In this document: one piece after another, positions 34,701 to 43,714 of the stretch
How the letters are laid out: each line of letters starts with the position of its first letter
How positions within the stretch are numbered: the first letter of the stretch is position 1
Source: Sebaldella sp. S0638
GTDB lineage: Bacteria > Fusobacteriota > Fusobacteriia > Fusobacteriales > Leptotrichiaceae
Assembly (NCBI RefSeq): GCF_024158605.1
Contig: NZ_JAMZGM010000019.1
Span: 1 to 54,525 of the forward strand
Direction of reading: 5' to 3'
Length of the DNA: 54,525 bases
Notes under the pieces: model-generated
Databases searched by the model: none
Told to the model about the DNA's origin: nothing
The model's input: the letters and a program-made list of their open reading frames with translations, nothing else
Made by a program: the position numbers and the translations under genes

Positions 34701-35753
34701 GAAAATAATTATCTTAGTGCAACAGGTGACGGAATGACAATATACAATAAAACAGCCTATATAGCAAATGAAGAAAGTTTCAGACATATAACAGCAAGTC
34801 TTGCAGGAAATGTATATGCTAATATAAATCAGAGAGAGAATGATATAGCGGAAACTTTTGAGAATTCATTACACCTGTTACAAAATTCAAAAAATAATAC
34901 TAAAGAAAATGTAAAGATAAGTGTAATAGCCGGAAAAGGGAAAAATAAAGAAGAAACAGACGGAGTGGTGGGTTATGATTACACTACAACGGGAGTACTG
35001 GCACTTAGGGAAGTAGAAAGAACATACAGACATACATTTGGATATTCTGCGGGATATTTACATACAGGATTCGAGTTTAATGACGGGAACAGCAGTGAAG
35101 AATGGGTAGATACTATTCAGCTCGGAGTACATAATAAATATAAGGCAGAAGGCTGGGAAGCAAGAAATGATCTCACTGGAAGAGTAAGTTTTCATAATGT
35201 GGACAGAAATATAGACTGGCCGTCGCCTCTGGGAAGATCAGAAATGAACGGAACATATGAAACTTACAGTATAACAAGTGACAATGTTATAGGGAAAAAA
35301 TTCGAACTGGGCAAAAAGGCAAGTATAATGCCTTATGGAGCGTTCAGAGCAATGTATGTGACAAGACCGACATTTAGTGAAAACGGACTTGAAGCACTGG
35401 AAGTAGAAGGAAATGATGCATGGAGTGCAAAACCCAGAGCAGGAGTGGAGCTGAAAGGTGCAGTGCCTTTGGGTGCAAAATCAGCATGGAAATTAAAAGG
35501 TACACTTGATCTGGCATATGAATATGAACTTGCAGATTTGAATGAAAGAGAAAAAGCAAAATTAATAGCCATAGAAGACGGGTATCATAAATTATCAAAA
35601 CCACAGGATGAAAAAGGGACATTCAGAACAAGAGCAGAAGTGGGAATAGAAGCAGAAGATAAGTATGGAGTTTTCATTACCGGGGAGTACTTAACCGGAG
35701 AAGATAAAGAAAATGACTACAGAGCAGGAGTAACATTAAAAGCAGTATTTTAA
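28740..35753 (+). CDS. Giant autotransporter AT2 (type Va secretion)
   Basis: This 2337-aa surface protein is a paralogue of AT1 and AT3. GGAGGAG lies just before ATG. Signal peptide about 1-22 (KKLLLSFLALNAAFSLYG), then the conserved N-terminal domain with GDYIVKPEYLEWQ, a Pro-rich linker (about 155-225), a beta-helical passenger and a C-terminal barrel at about 2058-2337 ending in KAVF. The N-terminal third of the passenger (about 225-640) is the most divergent of the three genes; it holds FDPHTGTSRKY and DHYGNATGR segments not seen in AT1/AT3. It also has a close Cys pair, Cys273 and Cys278 (NCTSGGC), rare in autotransporters. Codons 2-4 form an A8 run. The passenger is presumably displayed or released at the cell surface; the ligand is unknown. 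Confidence 0.95.
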   Translation: MKKNKKLLLSFLALNAAFSLYGETTPLISKYDRMYNNTVKNINQGKTNEKNHQAIQKILNKKNKELKDLYLQGDYIVKPEYLEWQVFFTGFYGEYGKGVDNSAENAEYHSKVSGYYDTSGNYVITGGNTGGLAGKGYKALQQPKDINLGVSIPLKGLSRDPLNLSLTPAGEININPGSQNITPPVFSINPAVTTNTFNIDIPLIVINPPTVQAPFSVRPPGTGNGDETYTALRPTDIGTNYRGYTAMISQYNLTSGNMTAHFSGSGYSGLSNCTSGGCLTSFDVENLNGTIDWRIGNGANYGATDPTLTNLTVSSAPGVGKVVYDSVTALYKITAAEKIVLGIPGNPIGGTADNLVMTLESKATGNDMPHLIQFDPHTGTSRKYAAYAEDHYGNATGRTNTSDMESDGDKRVQYYYNVLENHGLLQLKGSNGLLIGLQSHNGIVSAIYENYGEMIGLNDSSSSTNHVGHAFIAAQANSYNHRRFEFYNKAGALVELRAKNSIAYYYGDVNIYSTNKTPHYNIFNEGRIVLYGSENIGISTNGATRELEGSKIVLDKPVEINGDKSIGVEISKLMDDGYETPVSENPSGGTGIYDARPSAIRVIIGNEENKYAGNSTGTNSAGTSFDSSYVEDSVGLFVNKSGLTYRLKDFGFEFGEYARYGKMVYLKAGSLYLDNRETSAINITAGKDNYVFISDTADSDLTLNPDLNIGTDAKPVDGTIGILGINNGKIHFGASNSVKTYGENSHAVIIQSGSVLNNTTAGLDHSFEVKGKGSIALYVNQATADFSDSGEINIKAVGEKAVGVYNSSGVVKLGLSGTGTGTYEADGLNSVLFYNKTTNAANSIETSGSVFTVKNGGLFSYIENKLTSPQIKFTNTGGTTLNLSDGARGFIYTGNNTTVAASDIQTYFNNNYSGHGNMTVNLSSNASLFVIQEFGTISLDDVNTVAAGTGIFSQINNNGGKNAFLTKGTLVLNPSSNLVDLDSPSELYLNIDKALLGITVNAGVTVKGTNGGQVALADDNSYEAALHVKMENNGTINLTGLSSIGIYANNGKITNNNIINVLGDDSLGIFSENGTVTSNTGTINTGNGGVGIYGISHQNPGTVPAHGGGLIDITNTGTIKAGTGTNAIGIYADNNRTGGTAADAVVALSNGTINVKDSENAVGVYVNKGTVTDAGSRITVGKNGVALYAKDSSVSLNGITIDLNGDNALGIFLDGTSSMTTAGTNTINIDGQNVTLFNMNSSGTVSNNFIVGSVASGSTYTIGNIAGGVFEYTGNSELTANGTLVSGKQSAIYLNGSTITSRAGSTNVAAIALDGQYTGITPLPSGMTAGIDGENNGTIILGDSSAGIYGKNGSRMSNKGIITVGNSSAGLMASGTGSKALNSGMINVGAGSQGIYLKDGTNADNAGTGNIVSSSAGAIGIYADNNTGIMQISNDGIINLAGDKSVGVYTTGTNSFIIDNNSTGIITVGASTNASDPAIAIYGSVAGSVITNHGTINSGADSIGVYSNSGTADNNGVFNIGDAGIGIYSANGTVNLNTGSAMNMGTNGAVAVYGTSSTVTNSTNLNIGSNNYGFILKGGSFTNGAGTNSILGTDSVYMYSTEAITVVNDGNITMTGPNNVGFYMAKDPVSGIGGGNIINNAGAVIAGTAGDNNIGIYNYGGTVDNYGIVMVGGSELKFVDGTSNVDVKGSKYSVGIYGENAAITNFAGGLVTAGYGGFGIVAKGGTADNYGMIITNGDHSTGMYTEDGVITNFAGGIIDVTGKNAIGMAGKGIGSQLINHGTINIDGDGAIGMYGNVGTVIINSSTGIVNVTGNGQAFVSADPADSSHSVSGGATFVNGIMSGNIIESIGNTHALPTLINAGIIKSNGVLALDGLQVMIKPDPATRQPSTSPDYDFELSGTSIIADQITTSKPIVILPGFSDGIIANVLKLEGLIQATSGQYDFISGSLLWEATPKATGTGSDVYMSRKSFTEFTDGLWFEDFGRALENNYLSATGDGMTIYNKTAYIANEESFRHITASLAGNVYANINQRENDIAETFENSLHLLQNSKNNTKENVKISVIAGKGKNKEETDGVVGYDYTTTGVLALREVERTYRHTFGYSAGYLHTGFEFNDGNSSEEWVDTIQLGVHNKYKAEGWEARNDLTGRVSFHNVDRNIDWPSPLGRSEMNGTYETYSITSDNVIGKKFELGKKASIMPYGAFRAMYVTRPTFSENGLEALEVEGNDAWSAKPRAGVELKGAVPLGAKSAWKLKGTLDLAYEYELADLNEREKAKLIAIEDGYHKLSKPQDEKGTFRTRAEVGIEAEDKYGVFITGEYLTGEDKENDYRAGVTLKAVF

Positions 35754-35765
35754 AGAAATAAATAG

Positions 35766-35806
35766 AAAGGCAGTTATTTGGATTATTCAAAACTGCCTTT
35801 TTTATT
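35766..35806 (+). terminator. Terminator of AT2
   Basis: AAAGGCAGTT (35766-35775) pairs with AACTGCCTTT (35791-35800), followed by a T-run and TTATTTTAT. Confidence 0.9.
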
Positions 35807-36506
35807 TTATAAAAAATTATAATACAATGATCAGAATAAAAAACTCAAGAAAAGTTTAAATAATTCAAATATCATTTTTGTTAAAATTTAATTGACAAAA
35901 TCGCGATATTTTATAATTTTATATTAATGTTATTTTCTTGATTATATCTGAAATATAGTGCATATACATTTGTAATTGTAATGAAAATCATAAAATAAAT
36001 TAATATATAATAAATTAATACTAATATTTTAAATAATGAAATTGTCAGATAAATTGAATTTTTTACAATAAAAATAGATTATTATATTGATAAAAAAAAA
36101 TATAATAAAGAAATACAGATCAAAAAATTAAAATGAACGTTAGATTATTTATGTATTTTTGGTATAATTATAATTAAGTCTGATGAATTTTGTTTGTATA
36201 TTTTTAATTTGATAAGTAAAAATTTTGTCAATTAATAAAATCTAATATAAAAATTTTCTGACAGGATTTTTTTTAATAGTCTGTAAATTTTATAAGAATT
36301 ATTATATGCGGCTATGTTAAAAAATGTAAGGGAGTTTTAGTAAGAACATTTAAGTTGATTTGTTTTATAGATATATAGAATTTATATTAGAAAAGTGAGA
36401 TTTTCTAATATTTTCAGCTATTATTTAAAATGCATACAAATTATGATTTTGTTAGAATATCGGCAGAAGATAAAAAGATATTGTAAAATTTTAGTTATAT
36501 AAAAAT

Positions 36507-36648
36507 AAGGAGGTGTAAATAAGGTATTGTAGTTTTTCATTTATTTGTCTTACCGGACTTACCGGAATGTATTGAAAGATTTTATAATGAAGAGAAAATA
36601 ATAAAAAAGTGTAATTTTGGGATGTTGAAAGATATAGAAAAAAGATAA
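36507..36648 (+). pseudogene. Cryptic 40-codon ORF in the AT3 leader
   Basis: A strong AAGGAGGTG (36507-36515) precedes an open frame from 36526 (ATT) to TAA 36646-36648. It reads like a protein rather than AT noise (FVLPDLPECIERFYNEEKII, then KKCNFGMLKDIEKR), but it has no ATG, GTG or TTG near the ribosome site. It contains a tandem 9-bp repeat (CTTACCGGA twice, 36549-36566). Part of the sequence resembles the AT1 leader near 17590-17660. It may be a gene relic, a leader peptide with a rare AUU start, or chance. Confidence 0.35.
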
Positions 36649-36708
36649 GGGGGAATAAATTTAAAGACAATAAAAATTATAACTTTAATAGTGGATCAAG
36701 GAGGAAAA

Positions 36709-39700
36709 ATGAAAAGAAGTAAAAAATTATTATTATCATTTCTAGCACTGAATGCAGCACTACCAGGATATGCTGCAGGTGCAGGCAATACAGCAACATT
36801 AAATTATGACAGATTATATAATAATATGACAAAAAATCTGGAACAGGGAAAATCAAACGGGAAAAATTATGAACTTATAGAAAAAGCACTGAATCAGAGA
36901 AATAAAGAATTAAAAAATTTGTATCTGCAGAGTGATTATATTGTAAAACCGGAATATCTGGAATGGCAGATTTTTGCCGGTGCATTTTATGAAGAGCATG
37001 GAAAAGGTGTAGATAACACAAAGGAAAATGCAAGATATCATTCACAGATATCGGGATACTATGATGAAGACGGGAATTATGTGACAACAAGCGGTTCAAT
37101 AAACGGGATGGACGGTAAACCTTATCAGGCTTTGCAGCAGCCTAAAAATATAAATTTAGGGGTCAGTATTCCTATGAAAGGGATGACTAAGGAGCCTTTG
37201 GATCTGGTGTTGGCGCCAACAGGGGAAATAAAGGTTAATCCTATCACCTATAATTTTGCTGTACCATCAGGTGTGACAATTCCACAAGTAAGTGTAATAG
37301 AATTTCAGCCGCTAGCTCCGGATTTAACTGCTCCAACACCTATTTCCGTGAATCCTATAAGTTTATCATTTCCGGGAAGCGGAAATGGAGATAACACATG
37401 GTTTGGCGTAAGTGGAAATAATGCACCGATAAGCCAACAATCTATGGTAGGTGCCGGAGGAGGAAGAGGTGTTTTTGAAACATTGTTTCCAAGTGGATCA
37501 ACAGTAAATCAATATATCAATAATACAACGTTACAAGGTTATATGTCAGGGCATACGAATAAATCAGGAGCTGAACATACAGAAAATGGTTACACATTCA
37601 GCGGAACAACTTCATTTGGCAGTATGCTTCTGGTAGGTGGAGAATATATACCTATTACAAATATGGATTTGACAGGATTAAGGCTGTCAGGAACAAGTAA
37701 CCTCGCACTTTTTCATACAGATTCTCATAATAATTACGGAAGTTCTATATGGGATTTGAACAATACAAATGTTACTTTGAAAGGAGAAGGTGCAATTTTG
37801 TATGATGTTCAATATCACAGCGGCGGCAGCGGCGGAGACTCAGGAATGGTATTTGATAATGGAACATTAACAGCAGATAATAGCACATCGTATACTACTT
37901 TGTATGATGGTAGTACAAAAACTTATGCAGCAAAGAATAGATATGTATTTGTTACAATAGCTGCCACTGGGACATTAAACAGATATTTATATTTTAAAAA
38001 TGAATCAGGAGGGAAAATTTATCTTAACGGAACTGGAGATACATTGATGAATTTTGCTTCTGAAGATAGTACTAGCTATGGTGGAACATATTTTGAGAAC
38101 AGAGGAACAATAGAACTTAACGGTACAAAATCTATGGGTGCGGTATTTGCAAGAGAATACACAAGATCATGGGTTAGATTTGAAAATGCTTTAAATTTGA
38201 ACGGGGACAAAAGTGTCGGAGCTGCATTTACATATAACTTTAATACAAACGCAGCATCCGGAGCAGGGGCTTCACCAGCACCTGTAGTTAATTATGAAAG
38301 AGCTCAGGTTCAGGATTCAGTATTTAATATAAAAATAGGTGAAAAATCTAATCCAAGTGATGCAGATTCAAATGATACTGCAATATTAGGAAACAGCACA
38401 GCATTGGTAGAAGAAGCAACAGCTTTGTATTTCAATAATTCAAGCGGAACAATGAAAGATTATAAAATAATGCATGCACAGCTTGATGCTCTGGAATATG
38501 CAAAAAGAGCCACACTGGTATCAATAGTTAAGGGGAAAGTAATTTTAGACGGTACGGATACAGCAAACAGAATGAAAATAGACGGAGGTACTTCAAAAAC
38601 CGGAATAAACAATATAGCAATATATGCAGGAGCAACAGGAACTCCAGCATCAACACAATCAGAGATAGAAAGTTATATTCCGATAATGATAACAAATTCT
38701 GATTTATCGACAGCTATTTTTGGAGAAAAAAAAGCTAAAATAACAAGTGCTGGTGATATTACAATCTCTGGAAGCAACGGAGCAAAGGGAATAATTGTTG
38801 ACAGTAATGCACAGGCAACAATCAGCGGAAAGATAACTCTTACAAATGGAGGAGTATATACAGATTCATCAAATGTAAAAACGGGTTCAGTAGTAATAGG
38901 TGCAATGGGAAATTCATCATTAACAAGTACGGGATTAATAACAGCGGATGTTTATGGTAAGGAGTCAATAGCTGTTTATGCTGATAATTCGACAGTTACA
39001 TTACAAAATACAGGTTCAAGTATAAAAGCACTGGATGGTGCATTTGCAATGACTGCTATTAATAACGGTACTATTAAATATGCTGGTAACTATATAGAAA
39101 CAGGGCAAAAATCATTAATGTTTTACCTTGATAATACAGGGAAAATAGAGATAACATCACCAACTACTGCCAAAATAACTGGAGCTGCAAATGCAACTGA
39201 CAGAGGAACAGCATTTTACTATAAGTCCCCTACAGCATATGGAACATTTAATTCAACTGATATTTCTACATATTTTACAAATAGATACAACGCAAGCTTG
39301 GGAAATTTGACACTTAATATGGATGCTGGTTCGAGACTGTTTATTGTGGATAATGTGGCAATGAATCTATCAAGTACAAATATATCAATGGGTTCTGTGA
39401 CAAATGCACCGATAATAAATGGAAGTTCATATAAAACATTTATGTTATATCAGAGTGATTTGACAATAGATAAAGCAATAAATCTGGATTCAGCAACAGA
39501 TGATTATAATAATTTAGAAATAGTGACTTCAAAAATAACAAATAACGGATTTAACATAACGGGAACTACCGCAGGTCAAACTGGAATGGCACAGGAAAAC
39601 GGACTTGACCTTACATCAATGCCATTAGTAAGATCAACTGTAACTTTGACAAATAATAACGGAATAATTTCTCTTGGAGGAGCAAATTCAATAGGGATGT

Positions 39701-42700
39701 ATACAAGCAATGGAGAAATTTATAATAATGGAACAGGAAAGATAAATACAACAGGGGATAATTCAATAGGAATTTATGCAGTAAACGGCACTAAAGTAGA
39801 TACAGCAGTAGGGACAGTGATAAATATAGGTAAAAATGGAGTAGGGATATTCGCAGAGGGATATAAACAAGGAACAGCACAGGTTTTTGGAGACGGGAAA
39901 CTTGATATAAAGAATAGCGGACTCATAAAGTCAGGAACGGGAGCTAATGCAATAGGAATATATCTTAATAATAATTCAGGAGCAGCTGTTAGTGACTCTA
40001 AACTTAATTTATCTAATGGAACTGTAGATGTAAGCGATTCTGAAAACGCAGTAGGAGTGTATGTAAACAAAGGAACAATAACAGATACAGGATCAATAAT
40101 AACTGTAGGTAAAAACGGCGTGGCTCTTTATGCCAAAGACAGTAATGTAGCATTAACAGGAGCTACAATTAATTTATATGGTGATAATGCACTAGGACTC
40201 TATCTTGACGGAACAACAAGTTTTACAGGGACAGGGAATGTCAATATAAGCGGGCAAAATATAGTATTATTTAATATGAATTCGAGCGGAACGATTTCTA
40301 ATAACTTTAATGTGGGAGCTATTACTGCGGGATCATCATATACTCTGGGGAATATAGTAGGAGGAGCATTTAAATATACAGGAAACAGTAACCTTGCATC
40401 AAATGGAACACTGGTAACAGGAAAAAATTCTGCAATATATCTGGACGGCTCTGCAATAACTTCCGCTTCAGGTTCCACTAATGTAGCTGCTGTAGCCCTT
40501 GACGGACAGTATACAGGAATACTTCCGGCGGGAATGACAGCAGGAACAGACGGTGATAACAACGGAATCATAACTTTGGGAGACAGTTCAGTAGGTCTAT
40601 ATGGTAAAAACGGCTCAAGATTAATCAACAGAGGGACAATAACTGTCGCCAATGCATCAGCAGGGGTAATGACTTCGGGAACAGGTTCCAGCGCTGAAAA
40701 CAATGGAACGATAAATCTGGGAACAGGTTCTCAGGGGATATATCTAAAAGACGGAGTAAGTATAATCAATACAGCAACAGGAAATATCATAAGTACAGGA
40801 ACCGGAACAGTGGGATTATTTGCTGATAATAATGCTGCAACAGTAATGAATGTCACAAACAGCGGAATAATTGATTTAGGCGGTGACAAATCAATCGGGA
40901 TATATTCAAAAGGAGCTGTCTCTGCAGCAATAAATAATGATACAGGAGCAGTGATAAAAGTCGGTGCTTCTGCAAATGCACTGGATCCCGCAATAGGAAT
41001 ATACAGTGAAACAGCCGGAGATACAATAACAAATTCAGGAACTGTAACATCAGGAGCAAATTCAATAGGGATATACAGCAGCAACGGAATAGTTAATAAT
41101 AACGGCGTAGTAAATACAGGTGATTCAGGTGTAGGAATCTACACAATGAACGGTACGGTTAATTTAGGCGGAAGTTCGGCATTTAATATTGGAACAAACG
41201 GAGCAGTGGGTGTATACGGTGTATTTTCTGCAGTAACAAGTTCAACAAATTTTACTGTAGGTGATCATAATTACGGATTTATACTAAAAGGCGGATCATT
41301 TGCAAATAATACAGGGACAAACAGTACTATAGGTACAGATTCAGTATTTATGTACAGCCAGCAGGGAACAGCAGTAACAAATACAGGAAACCTCACAATG
41401 ACAGGAACAGATAATGTAGGATTCTATCTGGATAAGGATTCAAACAATGTCGGCGGTGCTGTAATGACTAATAACGGTACTATAACAGGGATCGCAGGAA
41501 ATAATAACGTAGGAATCTATAATTACGGCGGAACAGTTGATAACTACGGAACAGTATCTGTAGGCGGTTCTGATCTTGTATTTTCAAAAGGCGCAGTAGA
41601 TACTGACAAGAGTAAATACGCAGTAGGAATATACGGAGAAAATGCTGCAATTATAAACCACAATGGAGCAACAGTTTCAGCTGGTTACGGAGGATACGGA
41701 ATAGTAGCTAAAGGCGGAACAGGAAGCAACTTCGGTACGGTAACAACAAACGGGGATTATTCAGTGGGAATGTTTACTGAAGGCGGAACAGTTACCAATG
41801 AACTCGGCGGAGTAATTAATGTAACAGGTGATAATGCAATAGGAATGGCAGGAAAAGGGGCTAATTCATATATAACAAACCACGGAACGATAAATATAAC
41901 AGGTAATGAAACTATAGGAATGTATGGTAATGCAGGAACAATAATTACAAACACAGGAATAATTAATATTTCAGGAAACGGTCAGGCATTTGTATCGGCA
42001 GAACCTGATAATACTTCCCACAGTGTAGGAGGAGGAACTGCTACTATAAACGGAGTAGCGGATAATGTGATTCAGGGGACTGGAAATACATATGCATTGC
42101 CTACGCTTATAAATGCAGGAATAATAAAAACTGACGGAGTACTTGCTCTGAACGGAATTCAGATATTAATTAAAACAGATATCAGCACAAGGCAGCCGTC
42201 AAGTGACCCTGATTATGATTTCGTGGTATCCGGGACATCATTGATAGCAGATGAAATATTAACATCAAACCCTATAGTAATAATGCCGGGTTATGCAGAT
42301 GGGACAAATGCAGATGTGTATAAGCTGGAAGGGTTGATACAGGCAACAGCGGGTAGATATGATTTTGTAAGCGGTTCGTTATTATGGGAAGCAACTCCGA
42401 AAGTAACTGCAACAGGTGCTGACATATATATGTCAAGAAAGTCGTTTACTGATTTTACTGACGGCTTATGGTTTGAAGATTTTGGAACAGCATTAGAAAA
42501 AAATTATGCTACTGCAACAGGGGACGGGATAGCAATATACAATAAAACCGGGTATATAGCAGACGAACAGAGTTTTAGAAATATAATGGGAAGTCTTGCA
42601 GGAAATGTGTATGCTAACATAAATCAGAGAGAGAATGATATAGCAAATGCACTTGAAAATTCATTACACTTAATGCAGAATTCAGTAAATAATACAAAAG

Positions 42701-43548
42701 AAAATGTAAAAGTAAATATAATAGCAGGAAAAGGTAAAAATAAAGAAGAAACAGACGGTGTAACAAGTTATGACTATAGCACTACAGGGGCATTGGCTTT
42801 ACGTGAAGTAGAGAGAACATACAGACATACATTTGGTTATTCATTGGGATATCTGCATACAGGATTTGAATTTAATGACGGTAACAGCAGTGAAGAATGG
42901 GTGGACACAATACAGCTCGGAGTGCATAATAAATATAAAGCAAATGACTGGCAGTTAAGAAATGATCTTACAGGAAGAGTGAGCTTCCATAATATTGACA
43001 GAAACATAGACTGGCCGTCTCCTCTTGGAAGATCAGAAATGAACGGTACTTACGAGACGTACAGTATAACAAGTGACAATATACTTGGCAAAGAATTCGG
43101 ACTCGGGAAAAAAGCAAGTATAATGCCATATGGAGCATTTAAAGCAATGTATGTAACAAGACCGGCATTTAGTGAAAAAGGTCTGGAAGCACTGGAAGTA
43201 GAAGGAAATGACGCATGGAGCGTTAAGCCTAGAGCAGGAGTGGAATTAAAAGGTGCGGTACCGCTTGGAGCAAATACGGCATGGCAGCTGAAAGGTGTGT
43301 TGGATCTGGCTTATGAATATGAACTTGCTGATCTGAACGAAAGAGAGAAAGCAAGGCTGGTAGCAATAGAAGACGGATATCATAATTTATCAAAACCGCA
43401 GGATGAAGAAGGGATATTCAGAACGAGAGCATCAATAGGGGTAGAGGTAGAGGACAGATATGGAATATTCCTCACAGGAGAGTATTCAAAGGGAAATGAT
43501 AAGGAAAATGACTACAGAGCAGGTGTAGTATTTAAAGCAGTATTTTAA
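36709..43548 (+). CDS. Giant autotransporter AT3 (type Va secretion)
   Basis: This 2279-aa surface protein is a paralogue of AT1 and AT2. ATG 36709 follows AAGGAGG; the in-frame GTG at 36691 lies before that ribosome site and is rejected. Signal peptide about 1-22 (KKLLLSFLALNAALPGYA), N-terminal domain with SDYIVKPEYLEWQ, Pro-rich linker, beta-helical passenger, helical linker (YANINQRENDIAN) and a 280-residue barrel (about 2000-2279) ending in KAVF. From codon 1125 to the stop (3468 nt) it is the same length as AT1, whereas AT2 is 33 nt longer. Its signal-peptide DNA is almost identical to that of AT2, while its early passenger (LFHTDSHNN, GEGAILYDVQYHSG) is closer to AT1, so the gene looks mosaic. 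Confidence 0.95.
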   Translation: MKRSKKLLLSFLALNAALPGYAAGAGNTATLNYDRLYNNMTKNLEQGKSNGKNYELIEKALNQRNKELKNLYLQSDYIVKPEYLEWQIFAGAFYEEHGKGVDNTKENARYHSQISGYYDEDGNYVTTSGSINGMDGKPYQALQQPKNINLGVSIPMKGMTKEPLDLVLAPTGEIKVNPITYNFAVPSGVTIPQVSVIEFQPLAPDLTAPTPISVNPISLSFPGSGNGDNTWFGVSGNNAPISQQSMVGAGGGRGVFETLFPSGSTVNQYINNTTLQGYMSGHTNKSGAEHTENGYTFSGTTSFGSMLLVGGEYIPITNMDLTGLRLSGTSNLALFHTDSHNNYGSSIWDLNNTNVTLKGEGAILYDVQYHSGGSGGDSGMVFDNGTLTADNSTSYTTLYDGSTKTYAAKNRYVFVTIAATGTLNRYLYFKNESGGKIYLNGTGDTLMNFASEDSTSYGGTYFENRGTIELNGTKSMGAVFAREYTRSWVRFENALNLNGDKSVGAAFTYNFNTNAASGAGASPAPVVNYERAQVQDSVFNIKIGEKSNPSDADSNDTAILGNSTALVEEATALYFNNSSGTMKDYKIMHAQLDALEYAKRATLVSIVKGKVILDGTDTANRMKIDGGTSKTGINNIAIYAGATGTPASTQSEIESYIPIMITNSDLSTAIFGEKKAKITSAGDITISGSNGAKGIIVDSNAQATISGKITLTNGGVYTDSSNVKTGSVVIGAMGNSSLTSTGLITADVYGKESIAVYADNSTVTLQNTGSSIKALDGAFAMTAINNGTIKYAGNYIETGQKSLMFYLDNTGKIEITSPTTAKITGAANATDRGTAFYYKSPTAYGTFNSTDISTYFTNRYNASLGNLTLNMDAGSRLFIVDNVAMNLSSTNISMGSVTNAPIINGSSYKTFMLYQSDLTIDKAINLDSATDDYNNLEIVTSKITNNGFNITGTTAGQTGMAQENGLDLTSMPLVRSTVTLTNNNGIISLGGANSIGMYTSNGEIYNNGTGKINTTGDNSIGIYAVNGTKVDTAVGTVINIGKNGVGIFAEGYKQGTAQVFGDGKLDIKNSGLIKSGTGANAIGIYLNNNSGAAVSDSKLNLSNGTVDVSDSENAVGVYVNKGTITDTGSIITVGKNGVALYAKDSNVALTGATINLYGDNALGLYLDGTTSFTGTGNVNISGQNIVLFNMNSSGTISNNFNVGAITAGSSYTLGNIVGGAFKYTGNSNLASNGTLVTGKNSAIYLDGSAITSASGSTNVAAVALDGQYTGILPAGMTAGTDGDNNGIITLGDSSVGLYGKNGSRLINRGTITVANASAGVMTSGTGSSAENNGTINLGTGSQGIYLKDGVSIINTATGNIISTGTGTVGLFADNNAATVMNVTNSGIIDLGGDKSIGIYSKGAVSAAINNDTGAVIKVGASANALDPAIGIYSETAGDTITNSGTVTSGANSIGIYSSNGIVNNNGVVNTGDSGVGIYTMNGTVNLGGSSAFNIGTNGAVGVYGVFSAVTSSTNFTVGDHNYGFILKGGSFANNTGTNSTIGTDSVFMYSQQGTAVTNTGNLTMTGTDNVGFYLDKDSNNVGGAVMTNNGTITGIAGNNNVGIYNYGGTVDNYGTVSVGGSDLVFSKGAVDTDKSKYAVGIYGENAAIINHNGATVSAGYGGYGIVAKGGTGSNFGTVTTNGDYSVGMFTEGGTVTNELGGVINVTGDNAIGMAGKGANSYITNHGTINITGNETIGMYGNAGTIITNTGIINISGNGQAFVSAEPDNTSHSVGGGTATINGVADNVIQGTGNTYALPTLINAGIIKTDGVLALNGIQILIKTDISTRQPSSDPDYDFVVSGTSLIADEILTSNPIVIMPGYADGTNADVYKLEGLIQATAGRYDFVSGSLLWEATPKVTATGADIYMSRKSFTDFTDGLWFEDFGTALEKNYATATGDGIAIYNKTGYIADEQSFRNIMGSLAGNVYANINQRENDIANALENSLHLMQNSVNNTKENVKVNIIAGKGKNKEETDGVTSYDYSTTGALALREVERTYRHTFGYSLGYLHTGFEFNDGNSSEEWVDTIQLGVHNKYKANDWQLRNDLTGRVSFHNIDRNIDWPSPLGRSEMNGTYETYSITSDNILGKEFGLGKKASIMPYGAFKAMYVTRPAFSEKGLEALEVEGNDAWSVKPRAGVELKGAVPLGANTAWQLKGVLDLAYEYELADLNEREKARLVAIEDGYHNLSKPQDEEGIFRTRASIGVEVEDRYGIFLTGEYSKGNDKENDYRAGVVFKAVF

Positions 43549-43559
43549 TTGAAACAGTT

Positions 43560-43630
43560 ATAAAAAAAACAGAACCTTTGTTTTGTTATTGCCAGTATTT
43601 TTGGAATAGCAGAAAGAGGTTCTGTTTGCC
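43560..43630. terminator. Hairpin after AT3
   Basis: AAACAGAACCT (43567-43577) pairs with AGGTTCTGTTT (43617-43627) around a 39-nt loop, 18 bp past the AT3 stop. The T-run is only three long on the plus strand and eight on the minus strand, so it may also stop antisense transcription. Confidence 0.65.
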
Positions 43631-43714
43631 GTATTTATAAAAAGTATTTATTTCTAAAAGTCAAATAACAGATTTTTTACTTACAAGGATATGAAATTTT
43701 TTGATTATTTTACA

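Larger units (their letters stand above)
35754..36708. other. Leader region of AT3
   Basis: This 955-bp AT-rich region starts with the AT2 terminator. TTGACA at 35892-35897 has a TATAAT (35912-35917) only 14 nt away, so a usable promoter is uncertain. A degenerate copy of the AT2 promoter module appears near 36050-36115. The stretch 36507-36648 contains a ribosome site and a protein-like open frame without a standard start, listed separately. Confidence 0.45.

Noticed and set aside
35892-35917. TTGACA with TATAAT in the AT3 leader
   Set aside because: Both boxes are good but only 14 nt apart, too close for sigma-70; not called as a promoter.
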